DNA from: Cryptosporangium arvum DSM 44712
Lineage (GTDB): Bacteria > Actinomycetota > Actinomycetes > Mycobacteriales > Cryptosporangiaceae
Direction: 5' to 3'
Assembly (NCBI RefSeq): GCF_000585375.1
Contig: NZ_KK073874.1
Coordinates: 558,001-622,000, forward strand
DNA: 64,000 nucleotides
Of the stretch, positions 7,647 to 15,996 are shown piece after piece. The translations under genes were made by a program, and so were the position numbers. Under the pieces are notes generated by a model. It saw nothing but the letters and a program-made list of their open reading frames with translations, ran no database searches and was not told where the DNA came from. Numbering within the stretch: position 1 is the first letter of the stretch; each line of letters starts with the position of its first letter.

Positions 7647-10169
7647 TTAGCGGGGGCGGGTGGCTTCGCCTTGGCGGGCCAGGGTGACGGCCGCCGCGGC
7701 GTCTACGGTGCCGGCGCCGAGCACGTTGCGGGCGTTGCCGCCGCAGGACGGGGCGCTGCCCAGGGTCGCGTTCTGGGTGCTGGCGCGGAGCAGGGCGGCG
7801 GTGCGCACGATGTCGCCGCGCAGTGACGGCGCGGCCTGCCAGATCAGCGCCACGACCCCGGCGACCTGGGGGGTGGCCATCGACGTGCCGGACAGCCGCG
7901 AGTAACCGCCGCCCGGCCAGGCCGACAGGACGTCCACGCCGGGTGCCGTCAGATCGGGCTTGGACTCCGCGTCACCGGGCACCGGACCGCGGCTGGAGAA
8001 GCCCGCGACCACCTTCTTGTCGTCCACGGCCCCGACCGTGAACACCGAGTCGTACCGGCCGATCGGGTCGGTGATCGAGCGGCACCGCGGGCCCTCGTTA
8101 CCGGCCGCGGCCACCACGAAGACGCCCGCGTCGCGCAGGGCCTCGACCGCCGGTTCGAGCGTGCCGGCACCGCACCCTTCGACGTCGGGGCAGCCCCACG
8201 AGTTGCTGAGCACGTCGGCCGCGCGGGCCGGGTCACCGTCGGCGAACGGGTCGCCGCCGGCCCGGAACGGGGCCAGCATGAACTGCAGACAGTCCAGGTA
8301 GAGGCCGGGGTTGCCGAGCGGGCGGGCCAGGTTCGCGCACCCGATCCAGGTGGCGCCGGGCGCCACCCCGACCTTCTTACCGACCGCGCTGCCTGCGGTG
8401 TGGGTGCCGTGGCCGTTCGGGTCGGTGGGGACGGTGGTGCGGTTCCACGGGTCGTGCCAGCTGTCGGCGCCGCCGCGGTAGGTGTCACGCAGGGCCTCGT
8501 GACGGGCATCGACGCCGCTGTCGGAGAAGCCGACGACGATGCCGCGGCCGTCGGTGCCCTCGCGCCAGGCCTGCGGGGCCTTGATCGTCTCGAGGTTGGC
8601 CGGCGTGCCGGTGAGGGTGCGGGTGTCGGCCGAGCCGGCGGTGGCGGCCTCCGGGATCGGACGGAGCTCGGGGTTCGGCTGCACCGCGGCGACGTCGTCC
8701 CGGGCGGCGAGCACGGCCCGCACGAGCGGGGTGTCGTCGACCTCGACCGCGTTGACCAGGTAATACGACGTCGGATCGGCGCCGACCTTACGGAGCGCCG
8801 AGAGCAGCGACGCCTGGGTGCGGCGGGCGTGCTCCACCAGGAGGCGGTAGACGGCGGTGCGGCGGGCGGTGAGGTCGGTGGTGGAGTCACCCACCGCGGT
8901 GGTTTCGGCCTGGTTCTTCAGGACGACGAACAGCCGGTCGCCGTGGAAGCCGTCCTGACCCGGGCCCAGCCACAGCAGCCCGGACGAGACCACCAACACC
9001 CCGATCAACGCCCCCGACAACACTCGCCCGCGACCACCGACCGCCCTCCCCACAGGCCGGTCAGCTTCGGCCCCCGCCTCGGACATGCCCGCCTCGGACA
9101 TGCCCGCCTCGGACACGCCCGCAGTGAGCTCGGCCTGCGCCTCGCGTCCGGCGGCCTCGGGCGGTGCGATGGGCGGCGTGACCGGGGCGGCGCGTTTGGT
9201 GCGGCGGGCCGCGATGACCAGACCGAGCGCGACCACCGCACCCGCCACCAGCGCCAGCCAGGCCGAGATGCCGGTGCCGATCGCCGCCCACTGCGGCACG
9301 TCACCCGGCACCAGCAGGAGCGTGACCTCCTCGGCGTCGACGAACGCCAGCGGACCGAACGCCGCCAGCGCGACGAGCAGCGCACCCGACCACCGGCGGA
9401 CCGGATCGACGCACGCCAGCGCCACACAACCGGCCGGAAGGACGCCGAGCAGCAGGAGTTGGGTGCCGGGGGACCCGAACGCACCGGCCAGCAGCGCGAG
9501 CGGCACGGCGAGCACCAGCGCGTCGAGCACCAGCCCGGCGACCGGACCACCCACCGGCACTCGGAGCGGCCCGGTGCGCCGCAGGCGGGACATCAGCACG
9601 CCGAGCCCGGACGCGGCCAGCGCGGCGGCCACCACGTCGAGCGGGCCGCCGAGCGCCCCGACCCACCACCACGGCAGCAGGACGAGCAACCCGCACGCGA
9701 CCGCGACCGCGGTACCCACCCGGGGGCTTCGTGTCCCCGGTGCCTCCGCGTCGGACACCCAGCGCCGGAGCGCGAACGCGAGGACGAGCGCGACGACGCC
9801 CTCCAGCGCGTCGGCCACCGCGTCGCCGGCCGACCACGGCACCGCCCGCACGAGCCCGAGCAGCGCCGCGCAGACCGCGGCGAGCGTCCAGAGCCGGGCG
9901 ATCGCGCGGATCACCGGCCGCTTCACCAGGAGCCAGGCCAGCGCCGCGGGTGCGCCGGCGCCCAGCGCGGTGAGCACGGTCAGCCCCGGCCAGAACACGC
10001 CGGGCACCGGGTAACCACTGATGACCAAGATCTCGTGCGCGACCCAGACGAACGGCTGAACCACGGCCGTGACCCCGACGGCAGTCAACCCGGCCAGCGT
10101 GACCAGCGTGGGGGCCACCCAGCGGGGGACACCACCGGCCGGACGGGGAGCGGGCACGTTGGGCTGCAT
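7647..10169 (-). CDS. Membrane-embedded S8 (subtilisin-like) serine protease
   Basis: 840 residues, much longer than a secreted subtilase. Residues ~15-335 form about eight to ten hydrophobic helices. A ~50-residue linker with the near-repeat SEAGMSEAGMSEAGAEAD follows (~350-370), then another membrane helix (~395-412). After it come a propeptide/I9-like region (~420-520, beginning GDRLFVVLKNQ) and the peptidase domain. The catalytic triad is Asp550 (FSDSGVD), His587 (NGHGTHTAG) and Ser763 (SGTSMATP); Asn691 in AAAGNEGP is the oxyanion residue. All are intact, so it should be active outside the membrane. Five or more Cys in the catalytic domain suggest disulfides. It stands alone and diverges from glpD. 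The substrate is unknown. ATG 10169 follows no clear ribosome site. Confidence 0.85.
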   Translation of the reverse strand: MQPNVPAPRPAGGVPRWVAPTLVTLAGLTAVGVTAVVQPFVWVAHEILVISGYPVPGVFWPGLTVLTALGAGAPAALAWLLVKRPVIRAIARLWTLAAVCAALLGLVRAVPWSAGDAVADALEGVVALVLAFALRRWVSDAEAPGTRSPRVGTAVAVACGLLVLLPWWWVGALGGPLDVVAAALAASGLGVLMSRLRRTGPLRVPVGGPVAGLVLDALVLAVPLALLAGAFGSPGTQLLLLGVLPAGCVALACVDPVRRWSGALLVALAAFGPLAFVDAEEVTLLLVPGDVPQWAAIGTGISAWLALVAGAVVALGLVIAARRTKRAAPVTPPIAPPEAAGREAQAELTAGVSEAGMSEAGMSEAGAEADRPVGRAVGGRGRVLSGALIGVLVVSSGLLWLGPGQDGFHGDRLFVVLKNQAETTAVGDSTTDLTARRTAVYRLLVEHARRTQASLLSALRKVGADPTSYYLVNAVEVDDTPLVRAVLAARDDVAAVQPNPELRPIPEAATAGSADTRTLTGTPANLETIKAPQAWREGTDGRGIVVGFSDSGVDARHEALRDTYRGGADSWHDPWNRTTVPTDPNGHGTHTAGSAVGKKVGVAPGATWIGCANLARPLGNPGLYLDCLQFMLAPFRAGGDPFADGDPARAADVLSNSWGCPDVEGCGAGTLEPAVEALRDAGVFVVAAAGNEGPRCRSITDPIGRYDSVFTVGAVDDKKVVAGFSSRGPVPGDAESKPDLTAPGVDVLSAWPGGGYSRLSGTSMATPQVAGVVALIWQAAPSLRGDIVRTAALLRASTQNATLGSAPSCGGNARNVLGAGTVDAAAAVTLARQGEATRPR

Positions 10170-10246
10170 GCGCGCACCGTATCGGTAGGGGCCGACATGC
10201 CTGGTCCGAGCGGCGGCGAGCGACGATCGCGACGTACCGTGGACCG

Positions 10247-11989
10247 GTGAGTCGTGATCCGCAGGTGTCCCGTTTCGCCGCCAGTCAGCTCGGCCCGCAG
10301 CAGCGTGCCGACGCGCTCGCGCGGCTGCGCACCGAGACGTTCGACGTCGTCGTCATTGGCGGGGGAGTCACCGGTGCCGGTGCCGCGCTCGACGCGGCCA
10401 GCCGTGGCCTCTCGGTCGCGCTGGTCGAGGCGCGCGACTTCGCCTCCGGCACGTCCAGCCGGTCGAGCAAGCTCATTCACGGCGGCCTGCGCTACCTGGA
10501 GCAGCTGAACTTCAGCCTGGTGCGGGAGGCGCTCGAGGAGCGCGGCCGCCTGTTGACCACGCTCGCGCCGCACCTGGTTCGCCCGACGCCGTTCCTGCTG
10601 CCGCTCAACCACCACGGGTGGCAGCGGCTCTACTACGGCGCCGGGGTGGCCCTCTACGACACGCTGGGATCGATCCTCGGCACGGCCCGGGGGGTGCCGC
10701 GCCACCGGCACCTGAGCCGCGCCGGAGCCCGTCGGCTGTTCCCGAGCCTGCGTCGCGACGCGCTCGTCGGCGCCATCCGCTACTACGACGGCCACGTCGA
10801 CGACGCCCGGTTCGTGCTGGCGCTCGCGCGCACGGCGGCGTCCTACGGTGCCGTCACCGCGACCAGCACGCGCGTGGTGGACCTGCTGCGCAACGCCCGC
10901 GAGGTGGTCGGCGTCCGGGTGCGTGATCTGGAGTCCGACGACGAGTTCGAGATCCGCGCCCGGACGGTCGTCGCGGCCACCGGCGTCTGGAGCGACGACC
11001 TGTCGGAGATGCTCCACGAGCGTCCCGGCCTGCGCGTGCGCGCGAGCAAGGGCGTCCACCTCGTCGTGCCGCGCTCGGTGATCTCCGGCGACGTCGGGCT
11101 CATCCTGCGCACCGAGAAGTCGGTGCTGTTCGTCATCCCCTGGGGTGGGCACTGGATCATCGGCACCACCGACACCGACTGGGACCTCGACCGCGCCCAT
11201 CCGGCCGCGTCCAGCGTCGACATCGACTACATCCTCGAACACGTCAACGCGGTCCTCGAACGCCCGATCACCCACGACGACATCGAGGGCGTCTACGCGG
11301 GGCTGCGGCCGCTGCTGGCCGGTGAGGACGAGTCGTCGTCGAAGCTGTCCCGGGAGCACGCGGTCGTGGAGCCGATGCTCGGGCTGATGCTCGTCGCCGG
11401 CGGCAAGTACACGACGTACCGCGTGATGGCCGCCGACGTCATCGACAAAGCGGCGCACCGCCTGCGTGACGTGCCGCGGAGCCGCACCCAGGACATCCCG
11501 CTGATCGGCGCGGACGGTTTCACCGCGATGTGGGCCAACCGGGCCGACCTGGCCCGGCGGCACGGCGTGACCGTCGGGGCGGTGGAGCACCTGCTGGAGC
11601 GCTACGGCTCGCTCACCACCGAGCTGCTCGCGAGCATCGACGCGGATCCGCGGCTCGGGCAGCCGGTCGCCGGTGCGCCGGAATACCTGGCCGCCGAGAT
11701 CGCGTACGCCGCGTCACACGAGGGCGCGCTGCACCTGGAGGACGTGCTGACCCGGCGGACCCGGATCTCGATCGAGACCGCGCACCGCGGCCTCGACTCC
11801 GTCGAGGACGTGGCCGACGTACTGGCACCCGCGCTGGGGTGGGACGCCGCCACCCGGCGGCGCGAGGTGGAGCACTACCGCGCCCGGGTGCTCGCCGAGC
11901 GGGAGTCGCAGCGTATGCCGGACGATCTCACGGCCGACGCCGCCCGGCTGGGCGCGCCCGACGTCCGCAAACCGTCGGCGCGACCCTGA
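10247..11989 (+). CDS. glpD: FAD-dependent glycerol-3-phosphate dehydrogenase
   Basis: 580 residues. It oxidises sn-glycerol 3-phosphate to dihydroxyacetone phosphate and passes electrons to the membrane quinone pool. The FAD-binding Rossmann motif VVVIGGGVTGAGAALDAASRG is at ~33-53, followed by SSRSSKLIHGGLRYLEQ (~76-92), the GlpD signature around the active site. The C-terminal third (after ~400) is the DAO_C cap domain. Length and motif order are normal. It starts at a GTG with no obvious ribosome site, 77 nt from the divergent subtilase start. No glpF or glpK is adjacent. Confidence 0.95.
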   Translation: MSRDPQVSRFAASQLGPQQRADALARLRTETFDVVVIGGGVTGAGAALDAASRGLSVALVEARDFASGTSSRSSKLIHGGLRYLEQLNFSLVREALEERGRLLTTLAPHLVRPTPFLLPLNHHGWQRLYYGAGVALYDTLGSILGTARGVPRHRHLSRAGARRLFPSLRRDALVGAIRYYDGHVDDARFVLALARTAASYGAVTATSTRVVDLLRNAREVVGVRVRDLESDDEFEIRARTVVAATGVWSDDLSEMLHERPGLRVRASKGVHLVVPRSVISGDVGLILRTEKSVLFVIPWGGHWIIGTTDTDWDLDRAHPAASSVDIDYILEHVNAVLERPITHDDIEGVYAGLRPLLAGEDESSSKLSREHAVVEPMLGLMLVAGGKYTTYRVMAADVIDKAAHRLRDVPRSRTQDIPLIGADGFTAMWANRADLARRHGVTVGAVEHLLERYGSLTTELLASIDADPRLGQPVAGAPEYLAAEIAYAASHEGALHLEDVLTRRTRISIETAHRGLDSVEDVADVLAPALGWDAATRRREVEHYRARVLAERESQRMPDDLTADAARLGAPDVRKPSARP

Positions 11990-11996
11990 CGCGGTT

Positions 11997-12167
11997 CTAG
12001 GCCGAGTGCACCTCGTCGAAGAGCGAGTGCTCGGGCGTGCCCTCGTTGGCCGGCTCGAGGTCTTCCTCGTTCGAGTGCTTCCGCCCCCACATCGCCGCAC
12101 CCATGATGCCCGCGATAACCGCAACCGTCAGCGCGGTGAAGAGCGTCAAAACCAGAGGTGTGCTCAT
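11997..12167 (-). CDS. Small single-pass membrane protein
   Basis: 56 residues: MSTPLVLTLFTALTVAVIAG begins a membrane helix (~4-27, ending near WGRK), followed by an acidic tail (HSNEEDLEPANEGTPEHSLFDE). Helix plus charged tail suggests an inner-membrane microprotein with a cytoplasmic C-terminus. It is convergent with glpD (8-nt gap). An in-frame ATG ten codons upstream (12197) is possible; neither start has a strong ribosome site. I do not recognise a family. Confidence 0.6.
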   Translation of the reverse strand: MSTPLVLTLFTALTVAVIAGIMGAAMWGRKHSNEEDLEPANEGTPEHSLFDEVHSA

Positions 12168-12389
12168 AGTGCTCAGCGTCGGGTGTGAAAGCGCCATCGT
12201 CAAGCGCCCTGGTCCGTTCGGGTGATGTCTTCGGCCGGTCGTGGGAGCAGGCAACTCTCCGTCGCCGAAGCAATTAATCTGCGTCGGAATTCCGGTCAGT
12301 GAGCAGTTTTCGTCGTCAGTTTGAGGTCGGATCCACCGGGAATTCGGCTCGGGACGGCACGGGGTGACAAAGACGACGAAAGGCTGACG

Positions 12390-12926
12390 ATGGCTACGCA
12401 ATTGAACGGCGCCCGGATCGCGTTCCTCGCAACGGACGGCGTCGAGCAGGCGGAACTCGACCAGCCGTGGGCCGCGATCAGCGACTCCGGGGGACAACCG
12501 GAACTGATCTCGCTGTCCGGAGGGAAGATTCAGGCGTTCAATCATCTGGACCACGGCGACACTCGTTCGGTTGATCGTGATCTGGATGCTGCGAATCCGG
12601 ACGACTATGCCGCTTTGGTGCTTCCGGGTGGAGTAGCTAACGGCGATTTTGTTCGCGCGGACGAGCGGGCTGTGAGTTTTGTTAAGAGTTTCTTCACGTC
12701 GGGCAAGCCGGTCGGGGTCATCTGCCACGGCGGCTGGGTGCTGATCGAGGCCGGGGTGGTGGAAGGTCGGACGCTCACGTCCTGGCCCAGCCTGCAGACC
12801 GACTTCCGGAACGCCGGGGCGGAGTGGGTGGATCGGGAGGTCGTGGTCGACGGGAAGCTCGTGACCAGCCGGAAGCCGGACGATCTGCCGGCGTTCTCGG
12901 CGGCGGTGCTGGAGCAGCTCGCCTGA
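12390..12926 (+). CDS. DJ-1/PfpI family protein
   Basis: 178 residues with a flavodoxin-like DJ-1/PfpI fold. The nucleophile elbow is VICHGGW with Cys112 followed by His, and the acidic residue typical of the family lies near ADGVEQAELD (~16-25). Members include deglycases/glyoxalase III-like enzymes, chaperones and intracellular proteases; the form with C-H-G is close to YhbO/PfpI-type general-stress proteins. The ATG at 12390 is preferred over an in-frame codon at 12321 because GAAAGG at 12379-12384 lies a few nt ahead and conserved sequence begins there. It ends 4 nt from the convergent DUF3068 gene. A stress role is inferred from the family. Confidence 0.88.
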   Translation: MATQLNGARIAFLATDGVEQAELDQPWAAISDSGGQPELISLSGGKIQAFNHLDHGDTRSVDRDLDAANPDDYAALVLPGGVANGDFVRADERAVSFVKSFFTSGKPVGVICHGGWVLIEAGVVEGRTLTSWPSLQTDFRNAGAEWVDREVVVDGKLVTSRKPDDLPAFSAAVLEQLA

Positions 12927-12929
12927 GTT

Positions 12930-14237
12930 TCACCAGCCGTCGGGGTATCGATTCCGGGGCTCCCGCGGTTCCGGCGGGGCGACCGTGTGGTCGCTCTCGG
13001 GGCCGATGAGCGTGAGCCAGTCGGTGTCCGGGTCGAGCGGGTCCGGCGCGCGGTGGCTGCCGGTGGTGTCCGGTCGCCGGTGCGCGCCGGTGTCGCCGTC
13101 CAGGTAGGGCCGGATGTAGCGGCTGAGCGGTCGGTCGGCCACCGGCGCCGGCGCCACCGGCTGGCCCGGCCCGACCTCCCGCCAGAAACCGGCGCCTGAC
13201 CCCGGCCCGGCATTCCGCCGAGGTCCGACGTCCAGCCGCCGGGACGAAGCGTCCGGCCGGGAGGAAACGTCCGGCCGGGGGACAGCGGTGACCCGCTCCG
13301 GGTCGGCTACCGGAGGTAGACCCGGGCTCACCGGGACCGATCGGCGTCGGCGCCCGAGCAGGAGCACGATCCCGAACGTCGCCAGGAGCCCTCCGCCGCC
13401 CAACCCCCACACCGGCACCCGCCGCACCGTCTCGATCCGACGCTTGCTCTCCGCGACCAGCGCCAGCGTCTCCGGGTTCGGCTTCGCCCGGTCGCTGCGC
13501 AGCGTCGCCGCGAACACCGTCGCCTCGTCCTGCCCGCGGGAGTTGCGGAGCGTCGTCCGCGTCTGCACCTGCACGGCGAGCGGCGTACCGGTGACCGGCT
13601 CCACCCACATCGTCCGGACGCTCGAGTTCCATACCGGAGCGTCGTACGCCCGCGCCTCACCGACGAGCGCGCCGGTGTCCTCCCGGGTGCGGATCTGCCG
13701 CCCCGGAACCTCGGACACGTACCGGTAGACCAGGTGTCCCGCGATCGTCTCAGTCCCGACGAACTCGCCCGGGTTCGCCGACGCCGACGTTCCGTCCCAG
13801 AGCATCACGTCGCCGCGCGGAGCGTCGAACGGAAGCTTGAACAGGTACCCCTCGTGGCGGGTGGGCTTCTCGTCGACCGACTCCGCGCAGCAGTTGACCG
13901 CGGAGCCGGTGCGCCGGTCGATCGCGGCGCGTTCGACCGAGGCGCGGATGAACTGACCGTCGGCGGTGGAGATCACCTGCGAGAGGTCGACGACGAGCAC
14001 CCGGTCGGAGCTGGCGTCGACGTCGGCCCGAACCGTCTGGCGCGCGACGACACTGCCCGTCTTCTCCTCGAGCGTCGTCATGTCGAGATAGGTGGCTTTC
14101 CCGGTCAGGTCGACCGTGCCGTACAGGTCGACCGGGACCACGACGAGGCGGTCGTGAGCCCAATACCGGATGGCCCCACCCAGAACGGCCAGGAACAGGC
14201 CGACGCAGATGAGCGTGAAACCGATGCCGCGGCGCAT
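12930..14237 (-). CDS. DUF3068 (PorA-like) membrane-anchored protein
   Basis: 435 residues. An N-terminal signal-anchor (GFTLICVGLFLAVLGGAI, ~5-22) leads into a ~270-residue extracytoplasmic DUF3068 domain. A second membrane helix (~293-312, VWGLGGGGLLATFGIVLLLG) ends in GRRRR, followed by a ~115-residue disordered Pro/Arg/Asp-rich cytoplasmic tail. The domain contains PVDLYGTVDLTGKATYLD and WDGTSASANPGEF. This family is widespread in mycolate and non-mycolate actinobacteria with unknown function; the PorA name is historical. ATG 14237 has a GGGAGGGGAGCC ribosome site. Inverted repeats upstream suggest regulator binding. Confidence 0.82.
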   Translation of the reverse strand: MRRGIGFTLICVGLFLAVLGGAIRYWAHDRLVVVPVDLYGTVDLTGKATYLDMTTLEEKTGSVVARQTVRADVDASSDRVLVVDLSQVISTADGQFIRASVERAAIDRRTGSAVNCCAESVDEKPTRHEGYLFKLPFDAPRGDVMLWDGTSASANPGEFVGTETIAGHLVYRYVSEVPGRQIRTREDTGALVGEARAYDAPVWNSSVRTMWVEPVTGTPLAVQVQTRTTLRNSRGQDEATVFAATLRSDRAKPNPETLALVAESKRRIETVRRVPVWGLGGGGLLATFGIVLLLGRRRRSVPVSPGLPPVADPERVTAVPRPDVSSRPDASSRRLDVGPRRNAGPGSGAGFWREVGPGQPVAPAPVADRPLSRYIRPYLDGDTGAHRRPDTTGSHRAPDPLDPDTDWLTLIGPESDHTVAPPEPREPRNRYPDGW

Positions 14238-14269
14238 GGCTCCCCTCCCGACGGTGAAGCGAAGCGGAA

Positions 14270-14285
14270 GTTACCACGGAGTAAC
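14270..14285. promoter_or_regulatory. Inverted repeat GTTAC-N6-GTAAC upstream of the DUF3068 gene
   Basis: GTTACCACGGAGTAAC lies 33 nt before the DUF3068 start. A related repeat GTTAACCGCGATTAAC is at 14331-14346. The five-base arms with a 6-nt spacer resemble OmpR-type or GlnR-type half-site spacing; the regulator is not known. Confidence 0.4.
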
Positions 14286-14382
14286 ACCGCTCCGCGGAAG
14301 GCCGCTCACACTGCGTCATCGGGTGAAGATGTTAACCGCGATTAACGTTCGGCGATGACAAGCCACCGAGGTCGAACGAGGG

Positions 14383-15996
14383 CTAGGCGGTCGAGGGAAG
14401 GTGAAGCTTCGGGCGCGGGTCGTTGCCGAACGTCGGGGTCAAGCCGTTCACTTCCTCGACCGTCAGCTTGGGAAGATCGGGAGAATTAGGCAGGGAATGA
14501 ATTATCTGGGAAAGAATACGAACAAAATCCCGGTACGAGTGATCTCCTCCGAAGTCCGCTAGCGAGAGACCTCCGTACACCGAATCGAGAGCCTCCGTGG
14601 TGTGCATGACGTCTCTTACGCCGTCCGGCCAGTCGGCCTTCCCCATGTCGCCCCAGCGCAACGGCAGAATTCCGACCGTGTCCTCACCGGCCCGTCGAGC
14701 CCGCTCGTTGAAGACGGCCCACTCCAGGCCGCACCACGACCGCTCGAAGTAGTCGCGGGAGCAGAGCGCGATCAGGACGCGCGACGTCGTCGCCGCGTGG
14801 TAGAGCTTGCTCGGCCAGTGCGAGCCCAACTGCATGTTCTGGTCGATGTAGCCGTCGTACTCCTTGGGCGCTCGCCTGGCATGGGTCTGAGTTTGCTGTT
14901 TGAGCGCCCGCCAGAACTCCAGAACCCGATGCTGGTCGACGTCGCGTCGGGAGTAGCTCAGGAAGAAGCGGTACGACTGGCCGGGCGGGGTGCGAGCGGC
15001 CTCGTCGGCCAACTGCCGGAGAGCCGCCTCGATGCTCATCGTGGCCGGATCGTCGGGGGCGAACTCGTGGGTGGCCGCCGCGAGCCCGCGCAGTCCGTCG
15101 GAGCCGTGCGAATCGCTGATGCGCTCCACCAGTTCCTGCCAGTACCTCGCGACCGACAGAGCCGGGTCGATGTCGAAGTACAGACCGTGATTGGTTCGCA
15201 TGAGCGACGAGAAAGCCTGACGTCGCTCCGGCGTGTTGATCGCCGCCGCTCCCGACAGGAGATACACGACGTTCTCGAGCAGCCGTTGCGAGGGCTTCCT
15301 GGCCGGGGCGACGACCGCCGGCGTTGTGACCGGCTGCTCGCTCAGCGCCGAGAGAGCCGTGAGGCGGAGCAGGCGCAGGGCGACCTCCGCGTCCACCGCG
15401 CCGGCCAGAATCATCGCGTTGAGCTGAGCGATCCGGAACGGCTCGTCGCCCAGCAGGCTTCCCAGCGCGTCGGCGTCCTCCGGGTCCAGCAGGGGGTCGC
15501 TCTGCCCGAGCAGCACAGCCGACTCCGACCGCGCCAGCCGGCCGAGGCGAACGGCCGGGCCGCTCCAGGCCGCAGGCAACTCGGTGGCGACGCGCAGCGC
15601 GAGCGGGGCGTCGCCATTCAGAAGAGCGAGGAGCCCGTCGACCCTGGTGTCACCCTCGGGACAGTCGAACACGAAGAGTGAGCGCGGGCCGCCGATGCGC
15701 GTCGCCGCTTCCTCGCACTTCAGCTCACACTCCTTGAACGTGTTCCGCACGTCCGTGGAATCGAACCACCAGATGACGTCGTAATTCTGGGAGTAGCGGT
15801 AGCAGTATTCGATCGCCGCCTCCGTCTTCCCAGGTTTCGCCATCCCGGGGGTTCCGTGGAGGACGGCCTTTCGATGAACCTGTAAGCCCTCGTGCAGCTG
15901 GGCGAGTTCGTCGTCGCGACCGACGAAGGACAATCGCCGCGGTGGAACGTTGAAGACTCTCGGAGATCCCGAAGGTAGATCGAAGAGCGTGGTCAA
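14383..15996 (-). CDS. NB-ARC/STAND-like NTPase with C-terminal TIR domain
   Basis: 537 residues from a TTG start that overlaps the upstream gene's stop (TTGA, 15996-15993), so it is translationally coupled. A VFNVPPRRLSFVGRDDELAQ segment (~17-37) opens an NB-ARC-type region with Walker A GMAKPGKT (~50) and the YDVIWWFDS strand shared with FxsT. The NTPase core is short, then a helical stretch (~130-330). The C-terminal TIR domain (~339-470) starts YRFFLSYSRRD and keeps the WCGLEW motif with the Glu that is catalytic in TIR NADases. The domain order NB-ARC then TIR is the reverse of many plant-like proteins. The start is uncertain. A role in immunity or regulated cell damage is inference from the domains. 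Confidence 0.75.
   Translation of the reverse strand: MTTLFDLPSGSPRVFNVPPRRLSFVGRDDELAQLHEGLQVHRKAVLHGTPGMAKPGKTEAAIEYCYRYSQNYDVIWWFDSTDVRNTFKECELKCEEAATRIGGPRSLFVFDCPEGDTRVDGLLALLNGDAPLALRVATELPAAWSGPAVRLGRLARSESAVLLGQSDPLLDPEDADALGSLLGDEPFRIAQLNAMILAGAVDAEVALRLLRLTALSALSEQPVTTPAVVAPARKPSQRLLENVVYLLSGAAAINTPERRQAFSSLMRTNHGLYFDIDPALSVARYWQELVERISDSHGSDGLRGLAAATHEFAPDDPATMSIEAALRQLADEAARTPPGQSYRFFLSYSRRDVDQHRVLEFWRALKQQTQTHARRAPKEYDGYIDQNMQLGSHWPSKLYHAATTSRVLIALCSRDYFERSWCGLEWAVFNERARRAGEDTVGILPLRWGDMGKADWPDGVRDVMHTTEALDSVYGGLSLADFGGDHSYRDFVRILSQIIHSLPNSPDLPKLTVEEVNGLTPTFGNDPRPKLHLPSTA

Noticed and set aside
8400-10250. A 616-codon open frame opposite the subtilase gene
   Set aside because: It is the antisense of a strongly coding GC-rich gene; Arg/His/Gln-rich shadow composition.
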